This document shows, piece after piece, positions 16,325 through 24,525 of a stretch of 64,000 nt of DNA. The notes under the pieces were generated by a model, which saw only the letters and a list, made by a program, of their open reading frames with translations, made no database searches and was not told the origin of the DNA. Positions within the stretch are counted from its first letter, which is position 1; each line of letters starts with the position of its first letter. This DNA comes from Kineococcus terrestris. GTDB lineage: Bacteria; Actinomycetota; Actinomycetes; Actinomycetales; Kineococcaceae. The DNA lies in NCBI RefSeq assembly GCF_041020765.1, contig NZ_JBEUEJ010000005.1; one strand, 5' to 3'. Made by a program: the position numbers and the translations under genes.

Positions 16325-16925
16325 GCGCACTGCTGGGACCGCCGTCCGGTCCGTCCGGCGGCAGCAGCACCGGCGGCCCGGCCGGCGCCAGCAGCGCCAG
16401 CGGGTCCACGTAGCGCTCGCCGTCGCGGCCGCCGAGGTGCAGGCACGGCACGAGGCAGTGCGCGGACCCGGCGCCGGGCGCCGGCACGTCGGCCACCCGC
16501 TGCCCGGCCCGCACCGCCGTGCCCGCCGGCACGGGCGCCGCGACCGGCTCCAGGGTGCTGCGCAGGCCGCCCGGGTGCGCCACCACGACCACGACGCGGC
16601 CCGCGACCGGGCCGGCGAAGGTCACCGTCCCGTCGGCCGGGGACAGCACCGCCTCGCCCGGCCGGGCGGCCAGGTCCGCGCCGCGGTGGCCCGCCTCGTA
16701 GCGGCCGACGTCCTCGAAGCCGCGCAGCACCGCCGGCGGCCCGGCCAGCGGCCACGTCCAGCGCGCCACCGCCGCCGCGACGGGCGGGCCGGCCGCCGCG
16801 GGAGCGGGGCCGGGCCCGGCGGCGGGGCGGGGGACGGCGGCGACGGGCGCGAGCGCCAGGGCGGCCGCGGCGACGACCGGCAGGACGGCGCGGGGCAGGG
16901 GCACCCGTCCAGCGTGGTGCGTCAC
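16308..16925 (-). CDS. Secreted M23-family metallopeptidase
   Basis: A predicted exported peptidoglycan hydrolase or regulator of LytM type, 205 aa. An N-terminal hydrophobic signal (PRAVLPVVAAAALALAPVAA) is followed by a Pro/Ala linker. The M23 domain has GHRGADLAARPGEAVLSPADG with the HxxxD zinc ligands and CLHLGGRDGERYVDPLALL at the end. The first His of the usual HxH is Cys here, which I recall as common in the actinobacterial 'CLHxG' subgroup. A shorter GTG start at 16904 is possible. The gene converges on the sigma gene, and in many actinomycetes this peptidase sits between whiG and rpsB. Confidence 0.85.
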   Translation of the reverse strand: MTHHAGRVPLPRAVLPVVAAAALALAPVAAVPRPAAGPGPAPAAAGPPVAAAVARWTWPLAGPPAVLRGFEDVGRYEAGHRGADLAARPGEAVLSPADGTVTFAGPVAGRVVVVVAHPGGLRSTLEPVAAPVPAGTAVRAGQRVADVPAPGAGSAHCLVPCLHLGGRDGERYVDPLALLAPAGPPVLLPPDGPDGGPSSALSGRR

Positions 16926-17042
16926 CGCGACCACCGCCGGGTGCCCGCCGGACCCTGTGGAGCTCCGGCCCCGCGCGCGCCTGGGGACCCGACGGCGCGT
17001 CCCGCGGACCGGCCACCGCTCCGCGCGCGAGCCCCGGTCCGC

Positions 17043-17048
17043 CAGGAT
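17043..17048 (+). promoter_or_regulatory. Putative -10 element, leaderless hydrolase-lyase gene
   Basis: CAGGAT 6 nt before the GTG start, with no Shine-Dalgarno. The same hexamer and spacing occur before the GNAT gene at 33978. Confidence 0.5.
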
Positions 17049-17054
17049 GCCGGG

Positions 17055-18719
17055 GTGAGCACCAGCGATCCCCTCGTCCGGACGGTCGCCGCGGCGGACG
17101 GCACGCCCCTGGCCACCTACGTCTGGGAGCCCGACGCCCCGGACGCCGGTGGCCCGGGGGACTCCGCGGAGGCCCCCGTCGTCGTGGCCGTGCACGGGTT
17201 CGCCTCCAGCGCCGACGCCAACTTCGGCCGCACCGGGTGGACGCGCGACCTGACGCGCGCCGGCTTCCGGGTCGTCGCGCTCGACCAGCGCGGTCACGGG
17301 GCCAGCGGCACCCCGCACGACCCCGGCGCCTACGGCATGGACGTGCTCGTCGCCGACGTCCTGACGGTGCTCGACGCCCACGGGGTCGAGCGCGCGCACT
17401 GGGTCGGCTACTCGCTGGGCGCCCGCGTCGGCTGGCAGGCCGCCGTGCAGGCCCCGGACCGCGTCCTGAGCGCCGTCCTGGGCGGCATCCCCGACGGGGA
17501 GCCGCTGGAGCGCTTTCGGGTGGAGCAGGCCCGCGCCTTCGTCGAGCGCGGCGAGGAGGTCACCGACCGCATCACGGCCGCCTACCTGACGATGGCCGAG
17601 TCGGTGGCGGGCAACGACCTGCGCGCGCTCGTGGCCCTCGTGGAGGGGATGCGGGGGACCGGGCAGCCGGACCCGGCGGACCCGCCGCGCCAGCCGGTGC
17701 TGTTCGCCACCGGCAGCGAGGACGGCATCCTGGAGCGCTCGCGGGGGCTGGCTGCCGCGGTGCCGCAGGGCTCGTTCTTCGAGGTGCCCGGCCGGCACCA
17801 CTTCAACGCCCCGACGTCGCGGCACTTCCGCACCGCCGCCATCGACTTCCTCACCGAGGCCCCCGGGGAACCCGTTCCCGCCGCGGGCGGCGCTCCCGCG
17901 CACCGGCCGGTGCCGCCGGAGCTGGCCCGCTCGTGGCTGTTGGTCCCCGCCCTGGACGACCTGGCGGCGGCCGCCCGGGCGGGGGCCGACGCCCTCGTGC
18001 TGGACCTGGAGGACTCCGTCGACGCCTCCCTGAAGGACCGCGCCCGCGAGGCCGTCGTGGCGCACCTGCGCGGCGGCGGCACGGCGTGGGTGCGGGTCAA
18101 CGGCCGCGGCAGCGAGCACTTCTCGCGCGACGTGGACGCCCTGCGCGGGCTGCCGGGCCTGGCGGGCGTGTGGCTGAGCAAGACGGAGTCGGGCACCCAG
18201 GTGACCGAGACGGCCGACCGCCTCGGCGGCGAGGTGCCCGTCGTCGCCCTCGTGGAGTCCGCGCTGGGCGTGGAGGCGGCCGTGGAGATCGCCCGGGCGC
18301 GCGGGTGCCTGCGGCTGGCGTTCGGCAACGCCGACTACCGGCTGGACACGGCGACGGGCGCCAGCGACGCGGCGATGGCCTACCCGCGCTCGCGGCTGGT
18401 GGTGGCCAGCCGCATCGCGGGCCTGCCCGGCCCCGTCGACGGGCCCACCACGAGCCCGGGGCGCGCCGCGCTGCGCGAGGCGTGCGAGGTGTCGGTGCAG
18501 CTGGGACTGACCGGCAAGCTGTGCCTGGAGGCCGCCCAGGTGGAGGTGGTCGAGGAGGTGCTCAGCCCGGCCCGCGCGGACGTGGCGTGGGCGCGCCGCT
18601 TCCTGGCGGACTTCGACGCCCGCGGGCGGGTGGTGCGCGACGGCGGTGACCTGCCCCGCCTGGGCCGGGCCGAGCGGATCGAGCGGCTGGCCCGCGCCTA
18701 CGGCGTGGCCGCGGACTGA
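17055..18719 (+). CDS. Fusion protein: alpha/beta hydrolase + CitE/HpcH-like lyase
   Basis: A 554-aa two-domain protein. Residues ~1-275 are an alpha/beta hydrolase with VVAVHGFASS (oxyanion region), the nucleophile elbow GYSLGAR with Ser near 119, and a C-terminal catalytic-His region GRHHFNAP near 253. After a Pro/Ala linker, residues ~290-554 resemble the CitE/HpcH aldolase family: LVLDLEDSVDASLKDRAREA near 314-333, WVRVNGRGSEHFSRD, and LVESALGVEAAVEIARARG near 398, providing the Mg/acyl-CoA site residues. The reading frame is continuous with no stop between domains. Substrates are unknown; a joint role in acyl-CoA thioester cleavage or hydrolysis is only an inference. Confidence 0.85.
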   Translation: MSTSDPLVRTVAAADGTPLATYVWEPDAPDAGGPGDSAEAPVVVAVHGFASSADANFGRTGWTRDLTRAGFRVVALDQRGHGASGTPHDPGAYGMDVLVADVLTVLDAHGVERAHWVGYSLGARVGWQAAVQAPDRVLSAVLGGIPDGEPLERFRVEQARAFVERGEEVTDRITAAYLTMAESVAGNDLRALVALVEGMRGTGQPDPADPPRQPVLFATGSEDGILERSRGLAAAVPQGSFFEVPGRHHFNAPTSRHFRTAAIDFLTEAPGEPVPAAGGAPAHRPVPPELARSWLLVPALDDLAAAARAGADALVLDLEDSVDASLKDRAREAVVAHLRGGGTAWVRVNGRGSEHFSRDVDALRGLPGLAGVWLSKTESGTQVTETADRLGGEVPVVALVESALGVEAAVEIARARGCLRLAFGNADYRLDTATGASDAAMAYPRSRLVVASRIAGLPGPVDGPTTSPGRAALREACEVSVQLGLTGKLCLEAAQVEVVEEVLSPARADVAWARRFLADFDARGRVVRDGGDLPRLGRAERIERLARAYGVAAD

Positions 18720-19174
18720 GCCGGCTCGCGGTCCGCGGGGCGCTCCTGCGCGTGCACCGGCCCGGCGTCGACCATCCACGGCGTGCCGAAGCGGTCGGTG
18801 CACTGGCCGAACCAGTCGCCCCACGGGGCCACGGCCAGCGGGACGTCCTCGCGCCCGCCCTCGGCGAGGCGGCGGTACCAGCCCAGGACGGTGTCGACCT
18901 CGTCGGCGTCGGCGGTGGTCAGGGCCACGGCGAACCCGGCCATCGGCGGCGCGGGCATGCCGGTGGGGGCGTCGGAGGCCATGAGGACCTTGCCGTCGGG
19001 CAGCGTGAGCTGGCCGTGCATGAGCCAGTCCGCCTCCTCGGCGACGTCGACGGGCATGCCGCCCTCGGCGAAGGTCATGACGTCCAGCTCGCCGCCGAGC
19101 ACGTCGCGGTAGGTGTCCAGCGCCTCGCGGGCCGTGCCGCGGAAGGTCAGGTAGGGGTTCAGGGTGTGCGCCAC
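18698..19174 (-). CDS. VOC/PhnB-like glyoxalase-fold protein
   Basis: A 158-aa vicinal-oxygen-chelate fold protein of the PhnB/3-demethylubiquinone-methyltransferase-like group. It begins AHTLNPYLTFRGTAREALDTY, continues VLGGELDVMTFAEG, and ends with WGDWFGQCTDRFGTPWMVDA, the family's closing strand. No function is assigned within this group. The GTG start follows GGGGAGGA. The last 22 nt overlap the end of the convergent hydrolase-lyase gene. The neighbouring DksA-like and aminotransferase genes lie upstream on the same strand. Confidence 0.88.
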   Translation of the reverse strand: MAHTLNPYLTFRGTAREALDTYRDVLGGELDVMTFAEGGMPVDVAEEADWLMHGQLTLPDGKVLMASDAPTGMPAPPMAGFAVALTTADADEVDTVLGWYRRLAEGGREDVPLAVAPWGDWFGQCTDRFGTPWMVDAGPVHAQERPADREPAQSAATP

Positions 19175-19250
19175 GGGGTCCTCCCCGGTCGGTGGTGGAC
19201 GGGACGACCTGCAGACCGCGCCCGGCGCCCGGACTCATCGGTCCGGCGCG

Positions 19251-19616
19251 TCAGCGGCGCTGGGACGCCCCGGCGCAGCGCACGCACTGCTCGGCCCACG
19301 GCCGCACGGCCAGCCGCTCGGCGCCCACGGGCCCGCCGCAGGTGCGGCAGGTGCCGGCGTCCGGTCCGTCGAGGCGCTCCAGCGCGGCGTCCAGGGCGGC
19401 CAGCCGGGCGCGCACCTGCTCCAGCACGGCGGAGGTCTGCGCCCGCTCGAAGGCCGTGGTGGAGCCCTCCGGGTCGTGCTCGTCGTCGGCGCCGGCGCCC
19501 GCGGCCGCCTCGACGGCGCTGGCCAGCTCCCGCTCCAGCGCGGCGGCGAGCTCCAGCGCCCCGCGCCGCTCGGCCTCCAGCACCGCCCGCGCGCCCCCGG
19601 GCCCGTCCGCGCTCAC
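19251..19616 (-). CDS. TraR/DksA-type C4 zinc-finger protein
   Basis: A 121-aa protein with an Ala/Glu-rich coiled-coil N terminus (~10-85) and a C-terminal zinc finger CRTCGGPVGAERL...CVRC with all four Cys present. DksA-family proteins enter the RNA polymerase secondary channel. Actinobacterial members like this lack the canonical DxxDxA tip as far as I can see, so a ppGpp-linked role is uncertain. The GTG start overlaps the upstream aminotransferase stop by 4 nt, so the two are co-translated. Confidence 0.88.
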   Translation of the reverse strand: MSADGPGGARAVLEAERRGALELAAALERELASAVEAAAGAGADDEHDPEGSTTAFERAQTSAVLEQVRARLAALDAALERLDGPDAGTCRTCGGPVGAERLAVRPWAEQCVRCAGASQRR

Positions 19617-20872
19617 GGCCGCAGCACCTGCAGCCGCTCCACCGCCTCGTGCAGCACGGCGTCGGACTTGCAGAAGGTGAAGCGCACCAGCGGCCGCACG
19701 GCCTCGGCGGCCGCCGACCCGGGCTCGCAGAAGGCCGCCACGGGCACCGCGACGACACCGGCGCGCTCCGGCAGCGCCCGGCAGGCGGCCACGCCGTCGT
19801 CCCAGCCCAGCGGGCGGGCGTCGGCGACCGCGAAGTACGTCCCGCGCGGCACGTCGACGGCGAAGCCCGCCGCGCGCAGGCCCTCCACGAGCAGGTCGCG
19901 CCGGCGCGCCAGGTCCGCCGCCAGGCCGGTGAAGAAGTCGTCGGGCAGCGCCAGGGCGGTGGCGACGGCCGGCTGGAAGGGACCGGCGTTGACGTAGGTG
20001 AGGAACTGCTTGACCGTGCGCACGGCCGCGACCAGCTCCGCCGGCCCCGTGATCCAGCCGACCTTCCAGCCGGTCACCGAGAACGTCTTGCCCGCGCTGG
20101 AGGCCGTCAGCGTCCGCTCCGCCATCCCCGGCAGGGTCGCCGGCGGCACGTGCCGGGCGCCGTCGAAGACGAGGTGCTCGTAGACCTCGTCGGTGAGGAC
20201 CAGCGCGTCGTGCTCGACCGCCAGGCGCGCCACCTCGGCCAGGTCGGCGGCGTCCAGGACGGTGCCGGTGGGGTTGTGCGGGGTGTTGAGCAGCACCAGG
20301 CGGGTGCGCGGCGAGAACGCCGCCCGCAGCGCCGGCCGGTCCAGGCGGAAGCCGGCCCGCACGTCGCCGCCCGCGGGCACGAGCGGGACGGAGCGCTGCA
20401 CGCCCCCGGCCAGGGCCACGACCGCCGTGTAGGAGTCGTAGGCGGGCTCGAGGACGACGACCTCCTCGCCCGGCTCGACGAGCGCGAGGACGGCCGCGGC
20501 CACCGCCTCGGTCGCCCCGGCGGTGACGAGCACCTGCGTGCCGGGGTCGAGGTCGAGTCCGTACCAGCGGCGCTGGTGCTCCGCGACCGCCGTCAGCAGC
20601 TCGGGCGCGCCGGTGCCCGGCGGGTACTGGTTGCGCCCGCCGCGCACCGCGGCGACGGCGTCCTCCAGCAGCGAGGGCGGGCCGTCGGCGTCGGGGAAGC
20701 CCTGCCCGAGGTTGACCGCGCCGGTGCGCAGCGCCAGGGCCGTCATCTCGGCGAACACCGTCGGCCCGAAGCCCCGCATGCGCCGCACCACCGCGGGCCC
20801 GCGGGCCGCCCGGGCGACCGCGCCCACCGCCCCGGGGGCGTCGGCGCGACCGGGGTCGAGGCTGCTGCTCAC
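19613..20872 (-). CDS. PLP-dependent class I aminotransferase
   Basis: A fold-type I aminotransferase of 419 aa, closest in appearance to the kynurenine/methionine aminotransferase (YbdL-like) and N-succinyl-DAP aminotransferase group. Visible motifs are RGFGPTVFAEMTALA, VNLGQGFPDADGP, NTPHNPTGTVLD, LVLTDEVYEHLVFDG, and the PLP-lysine region SSAGKTFSVTGWKVGW. The substrate cannot be fixed from sequence. The GTG at 20872 lies 7 nt after a TAGTCT -10-like element on this strand, pointing to a leaderless message. It is divergent from rpsB and overlaps the DksA-like gene downstream. Confidence 0.92.
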   Translation of the reverse strand: MSSSLDPGRADAPGAVGAVARAARGPAVVRRMRGFGPTVFAEMTALALRTGAVNLGQGFPDADGPPSLLEDAVAAVRGGRNQYPPGTGAPELLTAVAEHQRRWYGLDLDPGTQVLVTAGATEAVAAAVLALVEPGEEVVVLEPAYDSYTAVVALAGGVQRSVPLVPAGGDVRAGFRLDRPALRAAFSPRTRLVLLNTPHNPTGTVLDAADLAEVARLAVEHDALVLTDEVYEHLVFDGARHVPPATLPGMAERTLTASSAGKTFSVTGWKVGWITGPAELVAAVRTVKQFLTYVNAGPFQPAVATALALPDDFFTGLAADLARRRDLLVEGLRAAGFAVDVPRGTYFAVADARPLGWDDGVAACRALPERAGVVAVPVAAFCEPGSAAAEAVRPLVRFTFCKSDAVLHEAVERLQVLRP

Positions 20873-20878
20873 GGGCCG

Positions 20879-20885
20879 TAGACTA
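20879..20885. promoter_or_regulatory. Putative shared divergent -10: rpsB (+) and aminotransferase (-)
   Basis: The sequence TAGACTA contains TAGACT on the plus strand (20879-20884), facing rpsB, and TAGTCT on the minus strand (20885-20880), facing the aminotransferase. The latter is 7 nt from its GTG. Both fit TAnnnT. Confidence 0.45.
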
Positions 20886-21108
20886 CGAGGGCACCTCGTG
20901 CGCGTCGTGGCCGTCGGCACCGCCGGCGGCCGTCCACGGGCGGGGTGACACCGCGCTCCCCACTCCCCGCGCGACGCGGGGGTCGCGTCCGCTCGGTCCG
21001 CCCGTCCGGCGGCCGGACGCCGTCGGGGGGCCAGGCGCGGCGGGCCACCCGGTCCGCGGCGGAGAACCGATCGGCCCCGTCCGGGGGCCGGCACGAGGAG
21101 GACCACCC

Positions 21109-22305
21109 GTGGCCGTCGTCACGATGCGCCAGCTGCTCGAGTCCGGTGTGCACTTCGGGCACCAGACGCGCCGCTGGAACCCCAAGATGAAGCGCTTCCT
21201 GTTCACCGAGCGCAACGGCATCTACATCATCGACCTGCAGCAGTCGCTGTCGTTCATCGACCGCGCCTACGACTTCGTCAAGGAGACCGTCGCCCACGGC
21301 GGCTCGGTGCTCTTCATCGGCACGAAGAAGCAGGCCCAGGAGTCCATCGCCGAGCAGGCGCGCCGCGTGGGCATGCCCTTCGTGAACCAGCGCTGGCTGG
21401 GCGGCATGCTCACCAACTTCTCCACCGTCTCCAAGCGGATCGCGCGCCTGCGCGAGCTCGAGGAGGTCGACTTCGACGACGTCGCCGGCTCGGGGCTCAC
21501 GAAGAAGGAGCTCCTCGTGCTGCGCCGCGAGAAGGAGAAGCTGGACAAGACCCTCGGCGGCATCCGGGACATGACCAAGGTGCCCTCCGCGGTGTGGATC
21601 GTGGACACCAACAAGGAGCACCTGGCCGTCGACGAGGCGAAGAAGCTGGGCATCCCGGTCGTCGCGATCCTCGACTCCAACTGCGACCCGGACGACGTCG
21701 ACTACAAGATCCCCGGCAACGACGACGCCATCCGCGCCGTGACGCTGCTGACGCGCGTGATGGCCGACGCCGTCGCCGACGGCCTGCAGGTGCGCCACGG
21801 CGGCCGCTCCGACTCCGACGCCGAGCCCCTGGCCGCGTGGGAGCAGGACCTGCTCGCCGGTGGCGAGGACCTGCAGTCCGGCGGGTCGGAGTCCACCGCG
21901 ACCGCCGCGACCGCCGGTGAGCCCGAGGCCGCCGCCGCCGAGGCCGCGACCGGCCAGGACGCCGAGACCGTCGCGCTGTCGGGCGACCAGCCCGCCGAGG
22001 CCCCGTCGGAGACCGTCGGCGCGTCCGCGCCGCCCCGCCCGTCCGCAGGACACCCCACCCCCAGGAAGGACCGACCGTGGCTGCGTACACCGCCGCTGAC
22101 GTCAAGGCGCTGCGCGAGAAGACCGGCGCCGGCATGCTCGACTGCAAGAACGCCCTCGTGGAGTCCGACGGCGACGTCGAGAAGGCCATCGAGCTGCTGC
22201 GCATCAAGGGCCAGAAGGGCGTGGCCAAGCGCGCCGACCGCGACGCCTCCAACGGCCTGGTGGCCGTGCACACCGAGGGCGGCCTCGGCGTCATGGTGCA
22301 GCTGA
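21109..22305 (+). CDS. rpsB: 30S ribosomal protein S2, 3' end reading into tsf
   Basis: S2 is required for S1 binding and initiation. The core is unmistakable: TMRQLLESGVHFGHQTRRWN, KMKRFLFTERNGIYIIDLQQ, PFVNQRWLGGMLTNF and AILDSNCDPDDVDYKIPGND, ending near residue 235. An acidic Ala/Glu/Ser/Thr tail follows, usual for actinobacteria. The odd point is that no stop occurs before tsf. The frame stays open for 229 nt into tsf in a different frame and ends at 22305, adding about 76 basic, Arg/Pro-rich residues. The GTG start has AGGAGG at 21095-21100, and the leader after the putative promoter is about 220 nt. Confidence 0.93.
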   Translation: MAVVTMRQLLESGVHFGHQTRRWNPKMKRFLFTERNGIYIIDLQQSLSFIDRAYDFVKETVAHGGSVLFIGTKKQAQESIAEQARRVGMPFVNQRWLGGMLTNFSTVSKRIARLRELEEVDFDDVAGSGLTKKELLVLRREKEKLDKTLGGIRDMTKVPSAVWIVDTNKEHLAVDEAKKLGIPVVAILDSNCDPDDVDYKIPGNDDAIRAVTLLTRVMADAVADGLQVRHGGRSDSDAEPLAAWEQDLLAGGEDLQSGGSESTATAATAGEPEAAAAEAATGQDAETVALSGDQPAEAPSETVGASAPPRPSAGHPTPRKDRPWLRTPPLTSRRCARRPAPACSTARTPSWSPTATSRRPSSCCASRARRAWPSAPTATPPTAWWPCTPRAASASWCS

Positions 22306-22904
22306 ACTGCGAGACCGACTTCGTCGCCAAGTCCGAGGGCTTCCAGCAGCTGGCCCAGCAGGTGCTCGCCCAGGCCGTGGCCGTGGGCGCGACCGACGCG
22401 GAGTCCCTGCTGGCCTCCGACCTCGGCGGCCGCACCGTGCAGCAGCTGCTGGACGAGGCCAACGCGACCATGGGCGAGAAGATCCTCGTCCCGCGCGTGG
22501 CCCGGGTGGAGGGCGCGCACGTCTCGGCGTACCTGCACCGCACCGCCACCGACCTGCCCCCCACCATCGGCGTGCTCGTCGCGCTGGACGGTGCCCAGGA
22601 GGAGGTCGGCAAGGACGTCGCCATGCACGCCGCCGCGATGAGCCCGACGTACCTGCGCCGCGAGGACGTCCCCGCCGAGACGGTCGAGAGCGAGCGCCGC
22701 ATCGCCGAGGAGACCGCCCGGGAGGAGAACAAGCCCGAGGCCGCCATGGCGAAGATCGTCGAGGGCCGGGTGAACAGCTTCTTCAAGGACAACGTCCTGC
22801 TGGAGCAGCCGTTCGCCAAGGACCCGAAGACGACCATCACCAAGCTGCTCGCCGGGGCCGGGGTGAACGTCACCGCCTTCGCGCGCTTCCGCGCCGGCGC
22901 CTGA
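22077..22904 (+). CDS. tsf: Elongation factor Ts
   Basis: Nucleotide-exchange factor for EF-Tu. The N-terminal UBA-like domain has AADVKALREKTGAGMLDCKN (~6-25). The core contains VMVQLNCETDFVAKSEGF (~73-90) and MHAAAMSPTYLRREDVP. The C-terminal region ends VNVTAFARFRAGA. At 275 aa, with AGGAAGGA before the GTG, the call is secure. Its first 229 nt are also spanned by the open rpsB frame. A strong terminator follows. Confidence 0.97.
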   Translation: MAAYTAADVKALREKTGAGMLDCKNALVESDGDVEKAIELLRIKGQKGVAKRADRDASNGLVAVHTEGGLGVMVQLNCETDFVAKSEGFQQLAQQVLAQAVAVGATDAESLLASDLGGRTVQQLLDEANATMGEKILVPRVARVEGAHVSAYLHRTATDLPPTIGVLVALDGAQEEVGKDVAMHAAAMSPTYLRREDVPAETVESERRIAEETAREENKPEAAMAKIVEGRVNSFFKDNVLLEQPFAKDPKTTITKLLAGAGVNVTAFARFRAGA

Positions 22905-22912
22905 GCACGCCC

Positions 22913-22948
22913 GACGGGGTGGGGGGTCGCGCGTCCCCCCACCCCGTC
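22913..22948 (+). terminator. Hairpin terminator after tsf
   Basis: A perfect 14-bp stem (22913-22926 with 22935-22948) and 8-nt loop, 9 nt after the tsf stop. It separates rpsB-tsf from pyrH. Confidence 0.85.
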
Positions 22949-23137
22949 CGCGCGTCCGGGCCCGGTGCCCCGCCACCCCGGACGGCCCACCCCGGCGGTC
23001 ACCGACCGTGACCGCGAGGGGTGCGGTGCGGCACACTGCCCACCGCCCGCCCCGCGCCGACCGCGCGGGCAGCGCCCACCCAGCGCACCCAGCGCCCGCA
23101 GCGCGCCCACCCCGCGCCGACCCCGAGGAGCCCCCGC

Positions 23138-23908
23138 GTGCCGGAGACCACCGAGCCCGAGCTGACCGTCGACCTGGACGCCGGCACCCTCGAGCCCAAG
23201 CCGAAGTACCGCCGGGTCCTGCTCAAGCTGTCCGGGGAGTTCTTCGGCAACGGCTCCGTCGGCGTGGACCCCGACGTCATCGCCCAGGTCGCCCGCGAGA
23301 TCGCCGGCCCCGTCAAGCAGGGCGTGCAGGTCGCCATCGTCGTCGGCGGCGGCAACTTCTTCCGCGGCGCGGAGCTGTCCCAGCGCGGCATGGAGCGCAC
23401 GCGCGCCGACTACATGGGCATGCTCGGCACGGTGATGAACTGCCTGGCGCTGCAGGACTTCCTGGAGCAGGCCGGCGTCGACACCCGCGTGCAGACGGCC
23501 ATCACGATGGGCCAGGTCGCCGAGCCGTACATCCCGCGCCGCGCCATCCGGCACATGGAGAAGGGCCGCGTCGTCATCTTCGGCGCCGGGGCCGGCCTGC
23601 CGTACTTCTCCACCGACACCGTCGCCGCCCAGCGCGCGCTGGAGGTGCGCGCCGACGCGGTGCTCATGGCCAAGAACGGCGTCGACGGCGTCTACACCGG
23701 CGACCCGCGCAAGGACCCGGCCGCCACGAAGATCGACACCATCACCTACGCGGACGCCCTGCAGCGCGGCCTGCGGGTCGTGGATACCACGGCCTTCAGC
23801 CTGTGCATGGACAACGGCCTGCCGATGGTCGTCTTCGGCATGGAGGGGCAGGGAGTGGCGCGCGCCCTGCGGGGTGAGAGGATCGGCACGCAGGTGACCG
23901 CGGGCTGA
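23138..23908 (+). CDS. pyrH: Uridylate kinase (UMP kinase)
   Basis: Phosphorylates UMP to UDP in pyrimidine synthesis. Amino-acid-kinase-fold motifs are visible: RRVLLKLSGEFFGNG near residues 23-37, VVGGGNFFRGAEL near 68-80, DYMGMLGTVMNCLALQD near 89-105, FGAGAGLPYFSTDT near 148-161 and AKNGVDGVYTGDPRKD near 177-192. The GTG at 23138 is chosen for its GAGGAG site 8 nt upstream; the frame is open further back but unconserved. At 256 aa it is slightly long owing to a ~20-residue N-terminal extension. It lies upstream of frr as usual. Confidence 0.97.
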   Translation: MPETTEPELTVDLDAGTLEPKPKYRRVLLKLSGEFFGNGSVGVDPDVIAQVAREIAGPVKQGVQVAIVVGGGNFFRGAELSQRGMERTRADYMGMLGTVMNCLALQDFLEQAGVDTRVQTAITMGQVAEPYIPRRAIRHMEKGRVVIFGAGAGLPYFSTDTVAAQRALEVRADAVLMAKNGVDGVYTGDPRKDPAATKIDTITYADALQRGLRVVDTTAFSLCMDNGLPMVVFGMEGQGVARALRGERIGTQVTAG

Positions 23909-23967
23909 GGCCCGGTCCGCCCCGGCGGGGCGCCGCAGGACCGCACGGCAGGACGAAGGGACCAGGC

Positions 23968-24525
23968 GTGATCGACGACACCCTCCTCGAGGCCGAGGAG
24001 AAGATGACCAAGGCGATCGACGTCGCCAAGGAGGACTTCGGGAGCATCCGCACCGGGCGCGCCAACGCCGCGATGTTCCACAAGATCTTCGTCGACTACT
24101 ACGGCGCGCCCACGCCGCTGCAGCAGCTGGCCTCCTTCCAGATCCCCGAGGCCCGCTCGGTCCTCATCACCCCCTTCGACCGCTCGGCGATGGGCGAGAT
24201 CGAGAAGGCCCTGCGCAACTCCGACCTCGGCGCCAACCCGAGCAACGACGGCCAGGTCATCCGCGTCGTGCTCCCGCAGCTGACCGAGGAGCGCCGCAAG
24301 GACTACATCAAGCTGGCGCGCACCAAGGCCGAGGACGCGCGCGTGTCGGTGCGCAACGTGCGCCGGCGCGCCAAGGAGGAGCTCGACCGCATCGTCAAGG
24401 ACGGCGAGGCCGGCGAGGACGAGGTCGCCCGTGCCGAGAAGGAGCTGGAGGCGACGACCAAGAGGTACGTCGACGAGGTCGACGTGCTGCTGAAGAACAA
24501 GGAAGCGGAACTGCTGGCGGTGTGA
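23968..24525 (+). CDS. frr: Ribosome recycling factor
   Basis: With EF-G, splits post-termination ribosomes. The 185-aa product has the family length and motifs: MIDDTLLEAEEKMTKAID at the start, FGSIRTGRANAAMF near 24-37, VRVVLPQLTEERRKDY-like sequence near 103-117, and the C-terminal helix ending LKNKEAELLAV. The GTG start is preceded by a GAAGGGA site. The stop overlaps the cdsA GTG by 4 nt. Confidence 0.97.
   Translation: MIDDTLLEAEEKMTKAIDVAKEDFGSIRTGRANAAMFHKIFVDYYGAPTPLQQLASFQIPEARSVLITPFDRSAMGEIEKALRNSDLGANPSNDGQVIRVVLPQLTEERRKDYIKLARTKAEDARVSVRNVRRRAKEELDRIVKDGEAGEDEVARAEKELEATTKRYVDEVDVLLKNKEAELLAV

Noticed and set aside
20886..21094. Riboswitch or S2-autoregulatory structure in the rpsB leader
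   Set aside because: Local hairpins exist (for example 20965-20981), but I can match none to a known riboswitch or S2 leader consensus by eye, and any GC-rich leader folds.
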